Assembly: GCA_900769075.1 (NCBI GenBank)
Contig: CAAGFE010000114.1
Coordinates: forward strand, 1 to 7,450
From: Clostridia bacterium
GTDB lineage: Bacteria; Bacillota; Clostridia; Christensenellales; Aristaeellaceae
Length of the DNA: 7,450 nt
Direction of reading: 5' to 3'
The stretch's first letter is position 1. Each line of letters begins with the position of its first letter. The notes below the pieces were generated by a model. The model was not told the DNA's origin. It made no database searches and worked only from the letters and a program-made list of their open reading frames with translations. Shown in pieces: positions 1 to 5,641 of the stretch. The translations under genes were made by a program, and so were the position numbers.

Positions 1-56
1 AGCCGAGCCGCCCATGAATGCAGCCGCTTTCCAACGCCTCGGGGGCGCGAGGGGGT

Positions 57-102
57 CCGGGGGAAGGCACTCTTTGGCCTTCCCCCGGCGGCTTTCGTTT
101 TT
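57..102 (+). terminator. Intrinsic terminator of an upstream gene outside the window
   Basis: A perfect 12-bp stem (57-68 pairs with 77-88, CCGGGGGAAGGC with GCCTTCCCCCGG) encloses an 8-base loop. It is followed by a T-rich run, TTTCGTTTTT, at 93-102. This is the form of a rho-independent terminator. The gene it ends must lie almost wholly to the left: a frame-3 TGA at 15-17 could be its stop, but only four codons precede it, so I do not call it. Confidence 0.7.
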
Positions 103-112
103 CGGCCTGTGT

Positions 113-184
113 AAGCCTGCGGCTTCCCCAGGCTTCGCTCCGCGATTGCAAGCAATCGCTGTCGCTCGTCGCGCAAAGCGCGAC
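113..184. repeat. Cluster of three small hairpins in the intergenic region
   Basis: Three perfect inverted repeats follow each other. The first pairs 113-119 with 129-135 (AAGCCTG/CAGGCTT). The second pairs 142-149 with 152-159 (GCGATTGC/GCAATCGC, 2-base loop). The third pairs 168-174 with 178-184 (GTCGCGC/GCGCGAC, loop AAA). None has a T-tract, so they are not simple terminators. They resemble REP-type or other non-coding hairpin repeats. The tight stem-AAA-stem form recurs in the array at 3231-3399, which suggests a shared repeat style in this genome. Confidence 0.5.
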
Positions 185-254
185 CTACTTTTCGACGCGC
201 GAAAGCGGCCTTCCCTTCATCCCGCCAACATGCCAGACAAAAAACCTCCGGCAG

Positions 255-268
255 CGGAAACGTTTCCG
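255..268. promoter_or_regulatory. Perfect 14-bp palindrome, candidate LacI/CcpA-family operator
   Basis: CGGAAACGTTTCCG reads identically on both strands and has the central CG step flanked by AAA/TTT that is typical of operators bound by LacI-family regulators. It also matches the core of the cre site bound by CcpA, except at the outer bases. It lies 82 bases upstream of the GH31 start, inside a short direct repeat of TCCGGCAG (247-254 and 265-272). Sugar-responsive control of an alpha-glucosidase by a LacI-type repressor is common, so the position supports the reading. No clear -35/-10 pair could be assigned nearby and no regulator gene is in the window. Confidence 0.5.
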
Positions 269-335
269 GCAGGAAAAGTCCTCCGGGCCGCCGAAATCTA
301 TTGCATAGGTGCGTCAGCGCACATCAAGCGACAAA

Positions 336-342
336 GTGAGGG
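336..342 (+). promoter_or_regulatory. Ribosome binding site deciding the GH31 start
   Basis: GTGAGGG ends 8 bases before the ATG at 351 but only 2 bases before the in-frame ATG at 345. The spacing therefore favours 351 as the true start. A further in-frame GTG at 309 lies within a small hairpin (309-313 with 318-322) and lacks a Shine-Dalgarno sequence. Confidence 0.6.
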
Positions 343-350
343 ATATGTTC

Positions 351-2426
351 ATGATCCGCAGATACGATTACGGCACGCCCCTGCCCACCGGCGCGATCGT
401 CCTGCCCCAGCCCGTCTGCGCGGACGAAATGCCCCGTTTCGCCGTCAGCCGGAAGGACGGAGCGGTGTCCTTCCAGGTCAGTCTGGGCGAGGATGACCAG
501 ATCTTCGGCCTGGGCGAAAGCGTGCGCGGCATCAACAAGCGCGGGCATCTCTACCGCGCCTGGTGCTCCGACGATTTCTCCCACACCGAGGACAAGGCCA
601 GCCTGTACGCCAGCCACAATCTGGTGCTTTTCTCCGGCAAGACCGGAATTTTCGGCCTGTATGTGGATGACCCCGGCGCCGTCACCTTCGACCTGGGCTA
701 TACCCGGGGCGACGAAGCCGTCATCACCAGCGAAAGCGGCGAATGCTCCGCCTACTACATCGAGGCGGACAGCCTGATCGGCGCGGTGAAGGAGTTCCGC
801 CACATCATCGGGCGGAGCTACCTGCCGCCCAAGTGGGGCCTGGGCTACATCCAGAGCCGCTGGGGCTATGCCACCGAGGAGGATCTGCGCGAGGTCGTCA
901 CAAACCACCGCGAGCGCCACATCCCTCTGGATATCATGTCCATGGACATCGACTACATGGAGGACTTCAAGGACTTCACCTGGGACGCGAAGAAGTTTCC
1001 CGACCTCCCCGGCATGATCGCCAGCTTCAAGGCAGACCACATCCGCGTCATGCCCATCATCGACGCGGGCGTGAAGGTCGCCCCCGGCGATCCCACCTAT
1101 GACGAGGGGATGGAAAAGGATTACTTCGTCAAAAAAGAGGACGGCAGCGTCTTTGTGGGGGCGGTCTGGCCCGGGCACGCGGTGTTCCCGGATTTCCTGC
1201 GGGACGAGGTGCGCCAGTGGTTCGGCGGGAAATATCATGGGATGCTGGAAGCCGGCGTGGAGGCCTTCTGGAACGACATGAACGAGCCCGCCATCTTCTA
1301 CTCCGAGGAAGGGCTGGAAGCCGCCTACGCCAAGGCCGACGAGCTGCGGGGCAGGAACATCGGCGTGTATGACTACTTCGACCTGAAGGACGCCTTCCTT
1401 GGTATGTCCAATTCCATGGCGGATTACCGCCGCTTCTGCCATGTGGTTGACGGCAGGCCCGTCCGCCACGACCGGGTGCACAACCTCTACGGCGCCATGA
1501 TGACCAAGGCCGGCGCCCAGGGCATGAAGGCTTTCAACCCGGACAAGCGCCATCTGCTGTTCAGCCGCGCATCCTTCATCGGGGCGCACCGGGACGGCGG
1601 CGTGTGGCAGGGCGACAACTTCTCCTGGTGGAGCCACATCCTGCTCAATTTGAAGGAGCTGCCCGGCATGAACATGTGCGGCTTCCTGTACACGGGCGCG
1701 GATCTGGGCGGCTTCGGGCAGAACACCACCGAGGATTTGCTCCAGCGCTGGCTCCAGCTGGGCGTTTTCACCCCGCTGATGCGCAATCATTCCGCCCTGG
1801 GCACCCGGGATCAGGAGATCTACCGCTTCCGCAACTGGGTGCAGATGCGCGATACGCTCTCCGTCCGCTACGCCCTCATCCCCTTCCTGTACTCCGAGCT
1901 GGTCAAGGCCGCCTGCAAGGACGACATGCTCTTCCGCCCGCTGGCCTTCGATTACCCCCAGGACAAGCTCGCCTGCCGGGTGGAGGATCAGCTGATGCTG
2001 GCCGGCGCCTGCATGATCGCCCCCGTGTATGAGCAGAACGCCCGGGGCCGCTATGTATACCTGCCTGAGGACATGCTGATGGTGCGCTTCCGCGCCGCGG
2101 AGGATTACGACCTCGTTCCCATGGCGAAGGGGCATCACTGGATCGAGCTGGCGATGAACGAGTTCCCGCTGTTCATCCGGCGCGGACAGGTGATTCCGCT
2201 GGCAAAGCCCGCCGAGTACGTCGCCGGGGTCAACGGCAAAAAGCTGACGCTGCTGGGCTGGCTGGATCACGGCACCGCCTTCACCCTCTACGATGACGAC
2301 GGCGAAACCGCGAACATTGACCTCACCGCCGGGCTGACCCTGGTGGACGTGCAGGTCAAGGACGGCGCGGTGACCGCCAGGGGCGATGGCCTGACGCTGG
2401 ATGCGAGCCAGGTCATCGTCGGCTGA
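351..2426 (+). CDS. GH31 alpha-glucosidase (probably isomaltose-type, cytoplasmic)
   Basis: A 691-residue glycoside hydrolase of family 31, which removes terminal alpha-linked glucose from oligosaccharides with retention of configuration. Visible landmarks are an N-terminal beta domain (about 1-155), then the (beta/alpha)8 barrel with the substrate-pocket segment GLGYIQSRWGY (163-173), the MDIDYM motif (198-203), the nucleophile motif WNDMNEPA with Asp309, the HRDGGVWQGDN motif with the acid/base Asp422, and MRNHSALG further on. A beta-sandwich C-terminal region follows. There is no signal peptide or membrane segment, so it acts on imported sugars. From memory, the Ruminococcus/Blautia obeum enzyme Ro-alphaG1 has its catalytic Asp residues and a specificity Trp at 307, 420 and 169. 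Here the equivalents are 309, 422 and Trp171, a constant offset of two, which suggests a close relative preferring alpha-1,6 bonds. The gene lies downstream of a LacI-type palindrome. Only 29 bases and no terminator separate it from the next promoter. The family call is secure; the exact substrate is inference. Confidence 0.95.
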   Translation: MIRRYDYGTPLPTGAIVLPQPVCADEMPRFAVSRKDGAVSFQVSLGEDDQIFGLGESVRGINKRGHLYRAWCSDDFSHTEDKASLYASHNLVLFSGKTGIFGLYVDDPGAVTFDLGYTRGDEAVITSESGECSAYYIEADSLIGAVKEFRHIIGRSYLPPKWGLGYIQSRWGYATEEDLREVVTNHRERHIPLDIMSMDIDYMEDFKDFTWDAKKFPDLPGMIASFKADHIRVMPIIDAGVKVAPGDPTYDEGMEKDYFVKKEDGSVFVGAVWPGHAVFPDFLRDEVRQWFGGKYHGMLEAGVEAFWNDMNEPAIFYSEEGLEAAYAKADELRGRNIGVYDYFDLKDAFLGMSNSMADYRRFCHVVDGRPVRHDRVHNLYGAMMTKAGAQGMKAFNPDKRHLLFSRASFIGAHRDGGVWQGDNFSWWSHILLNLKELPGMNMCGFLYTGADLGGFGQNTTEDLLQRWLQLGVFTPLMRNHSALGTRDQEIYRFRNWVQMRDTLSVRYALIPFLYSELVKAACKDDMLFRPLAFDYPQDKLACRVEDQLMLAGACMIAPVYEQNARGRYVYLPEDMLMVRFRAAEDYDLVPMAKGHHWIELAMNEFPLFIRRGQVIPLAKPAEYVAGVNGKKLTLLGWLDHGTAFTLYDDDGETANIDLTAGLTLVDVQVKDGAVTARGDGLTLDASQVIVG

Positions 2427-2455
2427 GCCGCGTCTTTTGCCCGGAAGCCAGGTTC

Positions 2456-2484
2456 TTGACACACAAAGTTCACAGTGGTATGAT
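2456..2484 (+). promoter_or_regulatory. Sigma-A type promoter for the membrane protein gene
   Basis: TTGACA at 2456-2461, a 17-base spacer, then TATGAT at 2479-2484. A TG one base upstream of the -10 (TGG before TATGAT) adds an extended -10 element. Transcription should start near 2491, giving a leader of about 55 bases before the ATG at 2546. Confidence 0.85.
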
Positions 2485-2501
2485 ATGAAATAACATGAAA
2501 C

Positions 2502-2524
2502 GTGCGCGGTGTGATCCGGCGCAC
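2502..2524 (+). promoter_or_regulatory. Leader hairpin upstream of the membrane protein gene
   Basis: GTGCGC (2502-2507) pairs perfectly with GCGCAC (2519-2524) around an 11-base loop, and a further GG/CC pair can form inside. It sits in the short leader directly before the AAGGAG site at 2531-2536. It could stabilise the mRNA or tune translation. No known riboswitch or leader peptide is recognised. Confidence 0.35.
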
Positions 2525-2545
2525 ACAGAAAAGGAGTGTTTCCCC

Positions 2546-3184
2546 ATGGCGAAGGTACATAAGGCCCACAAGAGCAACCAGAAATACGGCTTCCAGCACA
2601 ACCGCAAGAAGGCGCTGGGCTGGATCATCGGCATTGCGGTCGTGATCGCCGCCATCATCATCGGCATCGTTGTCTACAACAACTCCCTCACCGGCAGCAT
2701 CGCCGTTGGCGCGCCCTCCGATGAATCCCTGAACAACATTGCCGAAAACTGGAGGGTGCTGGAATCCCACACCGACAAATTCATCAACTATTACGGCTCC
2801 GCCGAGGACGGCACCAACGGCAACGGCGCCACCATGCTGTTCTATGTCGGCAGCGAAGCCGCGGATGCGGTCTATATCTACATCCAGCCCACCCAGTTCC
2901 TCGATGCGGTCACCAACGAGGGCCAGTATGCCCGCGCCAGCCTCTTCACGTCGGATCTGGGCAAGCTGTTCTCCGGCGAGATCAGCTTGACGGCCACCAC
3001 CGTCGCCCTCCAGGCAGGCAATGAAAACTGCCTGATCTACCTGGAGGATTACAATGCCGAAGCCCTGGATGATTCCGCGATGACCAAGGTCATTGCCGAG
3101 CTGGAAGCCATCATCGCCGCCGGCCCCGTCGTGACCGAGGCGCCCGCCGAGGAAGCCGTCGAAACCACCGAAGCGGCTGAATAA
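2546..3184 (+). CDS. Single-pass membrane protein of unknown function
   Basis: A 212-residue protein I do not recognise. The start at 2546 is chosen because AAGGAG (2531-2536) lies 9 bases upstream; an in-frame ATG at 2495 lacks a site and lies almost at the predicted transcription start. Residues 1-23 are rich in Lys, His and Arg. Residues 24-44 are a strongly hydrophobic Ile/Val/Ala segment. By the positive-inside rule the N-terminus is cytoplasmic and residues 45-212 are outside. The outer part is soluble-looking, with alternating hydrophobic strands around 95-165, and ends in an acidic Ala/Glu/Thr tail (about 192-212) that looks disordered. Nothing suggests an enzyme active site, and there is a single Cys in the outer part. 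It has its own strong promoter and is followed by a hairpin array, so it is probably transcribed alone, perhaps with some read-through from GH31. That it is a real gene is well supported by promoter, ribosome site and topology; its function is unknown. Confidence 0.85.
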   Translation: MAKVHKAHKSNQKYGFQHNRKKALGWIIGIAVVIAAIIIGIVVYNNSLTGSIAVGAPSDESLNNIAENWRVLESHTDKFINYYGSAEDGTNGNGATMLFYVGSEAADAVYIYIQPTQFLDAVTNEGQYARASLFTSDLGKLFSGEISLTATTVALQAGNENCLIYLEDYNAEALDDSAMTKVIAELEAIIAAGPVVTEAPAEEAVETTEAAE

Positions 3185-3196
3185 TGCACCTGCAGC

Positions 3197-3225
3197 AAGC
3201 CCGTCCCGAAAACCGGGGCGGGCTT
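3197..3225 (+). terminator. Terminator-type hairpin without a U-tract
   Basis: AAGCCCG (3197-3203) pairs with CGGGCTT (3219-3225), extended inward by a T-G wobble, CCC/GGG and G-C around a loop of AAAAC. It begins 12 bases after the stop codon of the membrane protein gene, where a terminator is expected, but the bases after it (CAGCGCATCG) are not T-rich. It is nearly identical to the U-tailed hairpin at 3405-3434, so it may be the severed or duplicated half of one terminator. Confidence 0.5.
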
Positions 3226-3230
3226 CAGCG

Positions 3231-3399
3231 CATCGACAAAGTGCCAAAGGTACTTTGTCGAGAGAGGCTGAGGAATGTTTCCCTCCGCTCATGATCATTT
3301 TGCGGAGGGAAACTCCCCGCCCGACCGGCAAAGCCGGTCGATACGAATCCAGTCAGAGGGCCTGCGGGCCCTCCGACACCTCCCATAGGTTTGTTGATG
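3231..3399. repeat. Four-hairpin module bounded by inverted terminal repeats
   Basis: This 169-base non-coding stretch holds four clean inverted repeats in a row. They are 3233-3245 with 3249-3261 (13 pairs including one G-T, loop AAA), 3277-3288 with 3302-3313 (12 perfect pairs, GTTTCCCTCCGC), 3322-3329 with 3333-3340 (8 pairs, loop AAA) and 3356-3362 with 3367-3373 (7 pairs, flanked by GTC/GAC). The outer ends, CATCGACAAA (3231-3240) and TTTGTTGATG (3390-3399), are inverted copies differing at one base, and as RNA all ten positions could pair through a G-U. It may be a small non-autonomous mobile repeat or a structured RNA. No open reading frame in it has a ribosome site or recognisable product. 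Confidence 0.6.
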
Positions 3400-3404
3400 A
3401 CCTG

Positions 3405-3450
3405 AAGCCCGTACCGAAAAACCGGGGCGGGCTTGTTTTTTATTTGTTTG
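3405..3450 (+). terminator. Intrinsic terminator before the metF promoter
   Basis: AAGCCCG (3405-3411) pairs with CGGGCTT (3428-3434), with inner CCG/CGG pairs around an A-rich loop, followed by a long T-rich tail at 3433-3450. It closes transcription arriving from the left just before the promoter at 3455. It is almost the same sequence as the hairpin at 3197-3225. Confidence 0.8.
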
Positions 3451-3454
3451 CCCT

Positions 3455-3483
3455 TTGACAGCCATGGCCCGCCAGTGTATCAT
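3455..3483 (+). promoter_or_regulatory. Sigma-A type promoter of the metF-hydrolase unit
   Basis: TTGACA at 3455-3460, a 17-base spacer, then TATCAT at 3478-3483. Transcription should start near 3490, leaving a leader of only about 25 bases. That is too short for a SAM riboswitch or T-box, so any methionine control would have to act at the promoter. Confidence 0.85.
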
Positions 3484-3514
3484 GAATGGAAAGAACACAC
3501 GAAGGAGCATCGCC

Positions 3515-4378
3515 ATGCGCATTTCCACCATCCTGGCAGACGACAAGGTTCGCCTTTCCTGCGAGGTTTTCCCGCCCAAGAAGTTCGACGGCATCGCCCA
3601 GGCCTGCCAGGTCACCCGGGAGATTGCCGCGCTGAGGCCCGCCTTTATGTCCGTGACCTACGGCGCCGCCGGGTCTGCGCCGGGCCACACGCTGGCTGTT
3701 GCCAGGGCCGTGCAGGAATCCGGCGTCACGCCCCTGTGCCACCTGACCTGCGTCCAGTCCACGAAGGAGCACGTCCGGCAGGTGCTTTCGGACATGCAGG
3801 CGGCGGGCATGGAAAACGTGCTGGCCCTGCGGGGTGATCTGCCCACGTCCGGCGAGCTGTGCCATGATTTCTCCTACGCCTCCGAGCTGGTGGAATTCAT
3901 CCACACCCAGGGGGATTTCTGCGTGGGCGCAGCCTGCTATCCCGAGGGACACCCGGAATCCGCCAGCCGAACGGAGGATCTGGACCATCTCAAGCGGAAG
4001 GTGGACGCGGGCGTGGATTTCCTCACCACGCAGATGTTCTTCGACAACGCCCTGCTGTACAATTTCCTGTACCGCTGCCTGCGGGCGGGCATTGACGTGC
4101 CGGTCTGCGCGGGCATCATGCCCATCTGCGACCCCAAGCAGGTCAAACGGGCCGTGCAGCTGTCCGGTTCCATCATGCCCCCGCGCTTTGCCGCCATCGC
4201 TGACCGCTTTGCCCAGGATCCCGACGCCATGGCCCAGGCGGGCATCGCCTACGCCACCGAGCAGATCATCGACCTGGTCGCCAACGGGATCAGCAGCATC
4301 CACCTGTACACGATGAACAAGCCCTGGATTGCGCGGAAGATCGTCGAGAATCTGTCCAGCGTCATCCACATGGGATAA
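3515..4378 (+). CDS. metF: 5,10-methylenetetrahydrofolate reductase
   Basis: A 287-residue flavoprotein that reduces 5,10-methylenetetrahydrofolate to 5-methyltetrahydrofolate, the methyl donor for methionine synthesis and an intermediate of folate C1 metabolism. Family landmarks are all present: SCEVFPPKK with the catalytic Glu17, FMSVTYGAAG (44-53), HLTC, NVLALRGDLP with the FAD-contacting Asp108, GAACYPEGHPE, FLTTQMFFDN with the folate-contacting Gln173, and HLYTMN near the end. Length is normal for a bacterial MetF (about 290). The ATG at 3515 is chosen because GAAGGAG (3501-3507) lies 7 bases upstream; an upstream in-frame ATG at 3482 overlaps the -10 element and cannot be used from this promoter. 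It is first in a two-gene unit with the hydrolase 12 bases downstream. No metE, metH or acetogen metV-type partner is visible, so whether it serves methionine synthesis or the Wood-Ljungdahl pathway cannot be told. Confidence 0.96.
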   Translation: MRISTILADDKVRLSCEVFPPKKFDGIAQACQVTREIAALRPAFMSVTYGAAGSAPGHTLAVARAVQESGVTPLCHLTCVQSTKEHVRQVLSDMQAAGMENVLALRGDLPTSGELCHDFSYASELVEFIHTQGDFCVGAACYPEGHPESASRTEDLDHLKRKVDAGVDFLTTQMFFDNALLYNFLYRCLRAGIDVPVCAGIMPICDPKQVKRAVQLSGSIMPPRFAAIADRFAQDPDAMAQAGIAYATEQIIDLVANGISSIHLYTMNKPWIARKIVENLSSVIHMG

Positions 4379-4390
4379 GGAGAATACACC

Positions 4391-5539
4391 ATGGACATTC
4401 TGCGAATTCAGGTTTCCCTGACCGACCGCATCACGGTGGACGGTCACGCCCAGCAGGCGATTCTGCTGCCCTTCACCGGCCAGTGCACCGGCCCGTATTT
4501 CACCGGCACCATTCTGCCCGGCGGTGCGGACGTTCAGCGCCGTTCGCCGGACGGACGGCTCACCCTGTCCGCCCGGTACGCCCTGGAAGGAACAGACTGC
4601 GCAGGCAAGCCATGCAGGCTGTTCATCGAGAACACGGCCCTTTCCTGCCCCGGGGAGGACACCGTCACCCACCCGACGATCCGCACGGACAGCGAAGCCC
4701 TGCGCTGGCTGGAAACGGCTGAGCTGACGGGCCGGATCGAATCCGGCAAGGATCATCTGGAGATCGTTCTGAGCAGCGAGGACACGGCGTACCGCAGGCA
4801 CATCGCCCTGCGCCGGGGCGGGCTGACCCTGCGCGGCTGCCTGGAGAAGAAGCAGGACGGCCCCTGCCCGCTGGTGTTGATGCTCCACGGCTTCGGCGGA
4901 CGGATGGACGCCGGAAGCGGCTGGTTCCAGGCCTGGTCCGATCTGCTGACGGAGGCCGGGTTTGCCACGCTCCGCTTTGACTTCAACGGTCACGGGCAAA
5001 GCGAGGGCCGCTTCCGGGACATGACCCCCTACAACGAGATCGAGGACGCGGCCGCATTCCTCCAATACGCCCTGAAATTGCCGGACGTGACGGAGGTGTC
5101 CCTCCTCGGGCACTCCCAGGGCGGTGTGATCGCCGGGATGCTGGCGGGGTATTATCACGACGCGGTGAAGAAGCTCGTCCTGCTGGCGCCCGCCGCCTCC
5201 CTGAAAACCGATGCGCAGCAAGGCACCTGCATGGGCGTGACCTACGACCCGCAGCACATCCCGGAGGCGGTGCAGATCGGCCCCAACGAGGTGGGCGGGC
5301 TGTTCTACCGGATGGCCCAGACGCTCCCCATCTACGAGGTGACGGCGCAGTTCCGCGGCCCGGCCATGGCGGTTGTCGGCGGCAAGGACGGCGTGGTCAT
5401 CGCGGAGAGCATCCGCCGCTACGGCAAATGCATGCCGAACTGCCGCGTGCTTGAAAAGCCCACGCTGGATCATGGGCTGTGCGGGGACGAGCGCGAGGAA
5501 GCCATGGGGGAGGTTGTGGCGTTCCTCCGGGCTGAATGA
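4391..5539 (+). CDS. DUF3237 domain fused to a feruloyl-esterase-like alpha/beta hydrolase
   Basis: A 382-residue two-domain protein. Residues about 3-128 match the DUF3237 pattern: GPYFTGTILPGGAD (34-47), DGRLTLSARYAL (54-65), an ENTA strand turn, and the later ALRWL...TGRIESG segment. Residues about 135-382 are an alpha/beta hydrolase: oxyanion segment LHGFGG (165-170), FDFNGHGQSEGRF (196-208), nucleophile elbow GHSQGG with Ser242, then Asp333 (GGKDG) and His361 (DHGLCG), giving a complete triad. The sequence around TYDPQHIP and LPIYEVTAQF, and the 91- and 28-residue triad spacings, resemble cinnamoyl/feruloyl esterases such as Butyrivibrio Est1E (recalled, not searched). There is no signal peptide, so it should be cytoplasmic and act on imported esters or other small acyl compounds. 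The start is supported by AAGGAG (4377-4382) 8 bases upstream, overlapping the metF stop codon, so translation is probably coupled. The hydrolase fold and triad are secure, the DUF3237 call is likely, and the substrate is unknown. Confidence 0.9.
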   Translation: MDILRIQVSLTDRITVDGHAQQAILLPFTGQCTGPYFTGTILPGGADVQRRSPDGRLTLSARYALEGTDCAGKPCRLFIENTALSCPGEDTVTHPTIRTDSEALRWLETAELTGRIESGKDHLEIVLSSEDTAYRRHIALRRGGLTLRGCLEKKQDGPCPLVLMLHGFGGRMDAGSGWFQAWSDLLTEAGFATLRFDFNGHGQSEGRFRDMTPYNEIEDAAAFLQYALKLPDVTEVSLLGHSQGGVIAGMLAGYYHDAVKKLVLLAPAASLKTDAQQGTCMGVTYDPQHIPEAVQIGPNEVGGLFYRMAQTLPIYEVTAQFRGPAMAVVGGKDGVVIAESIRRYGKCMPNCRVLEKPTLDHGLCGDEREEAMGEVVAFLRAE

Positions 5540-5550
5540 ATTGCATCCGT

Positions 5551-5579
5551 GCCCGCTGCTTTCTGCGGCGGGCTTTTTT
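5551..5579 (+). terminator. Intrinsic terminator of the metF-hydrolase unit
   Basis: GCCCGC (5551-5556) pairs with GCGGGC (5568-5573), extended inward by T-G, G-C and C-G around a 5-base loop, and followed by six T (5574-5579). It begins 11 bases after the hydrolase stop codon. Confidence 0.9.
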
Positions 5580-5596
5580 CTTGGCTTCGTCCCATC

Positions 5597-5632
5597 AAAA
5601 AGCCGCCCGGGCTTTCGTGAAGCTCAGGCGGC
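5597..5632 (-). terminator. Intrinsic terminator of the minus-strand adaptor operon
   Basis: Read on the minus strand, GCCGCC (5632-5627) pairs with GGCGGC (5607-5602). After one mismatch, six more inner pairs form around a short loop, and five U follow (5601-5597). It lies 9 bases beyond the stop codon at 5642. With the plus-strand terminator next to it, it insulates the two convergent units. Confidence 0.85.
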
Positions 5633-5641
5633 CCATCCATT

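Noticed and set aside
309..350. Upstream GTG (309) or ATG (345) as the GH31 start
   Set aside because: The GTG has no Shine-Dalgarno sequence and lies in a small hairpin. The ATG at 345 is only two bases from the GTGAGGG site, whereas 351 has normal spacing.
14..496. Open frames of 160 and 96 codons at the left edge
   Set aside because: They run through the terminator and hairpin cluster, lack ribosome sites, and the longer one overlaps the start of GH31 in another frame.
324..2462. A 712-codon open frame on the minus strand opposite the GH31 gene
   Set aside because: Its product is low-complexity and repetitive (rich in His, Val, Ala, Gly, Gln) with no recognisable domain, and it mirrors the codon bias of a GC-rich gene on the other strand. 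The plus strand has an intact GH31 with all catalytic motifs.
2288..3331. A 347-codon minus-strand open frame across the membrane protein gene and its promoter
   Set aside because: It spans a consensus promoter, the end of GH31 and several hairpins, and its product is low-complexity with no motif.
3197..3434. CRISPR array or integron attC sites
   Set aside because: Apart from the two terminator-type hairpins there are no direct repeats at regular spacing, the stems differ in sequence, and no cas or integrase gene is present.
3484..3514. SAM riboswitch or T-box in front of metF
   Set aside because: The promoter leaves only about 25 bases of leader, far too short for either, and the hairpins upstream lie before the transcription start.
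3440..5473. A 677-codon minus-strand open frame opposite metF and the hydrolase
   Set aside because: It crosses two well-supported genes and a promoter, has no ribosome site or family motif, and has the same shadow-frame composition.
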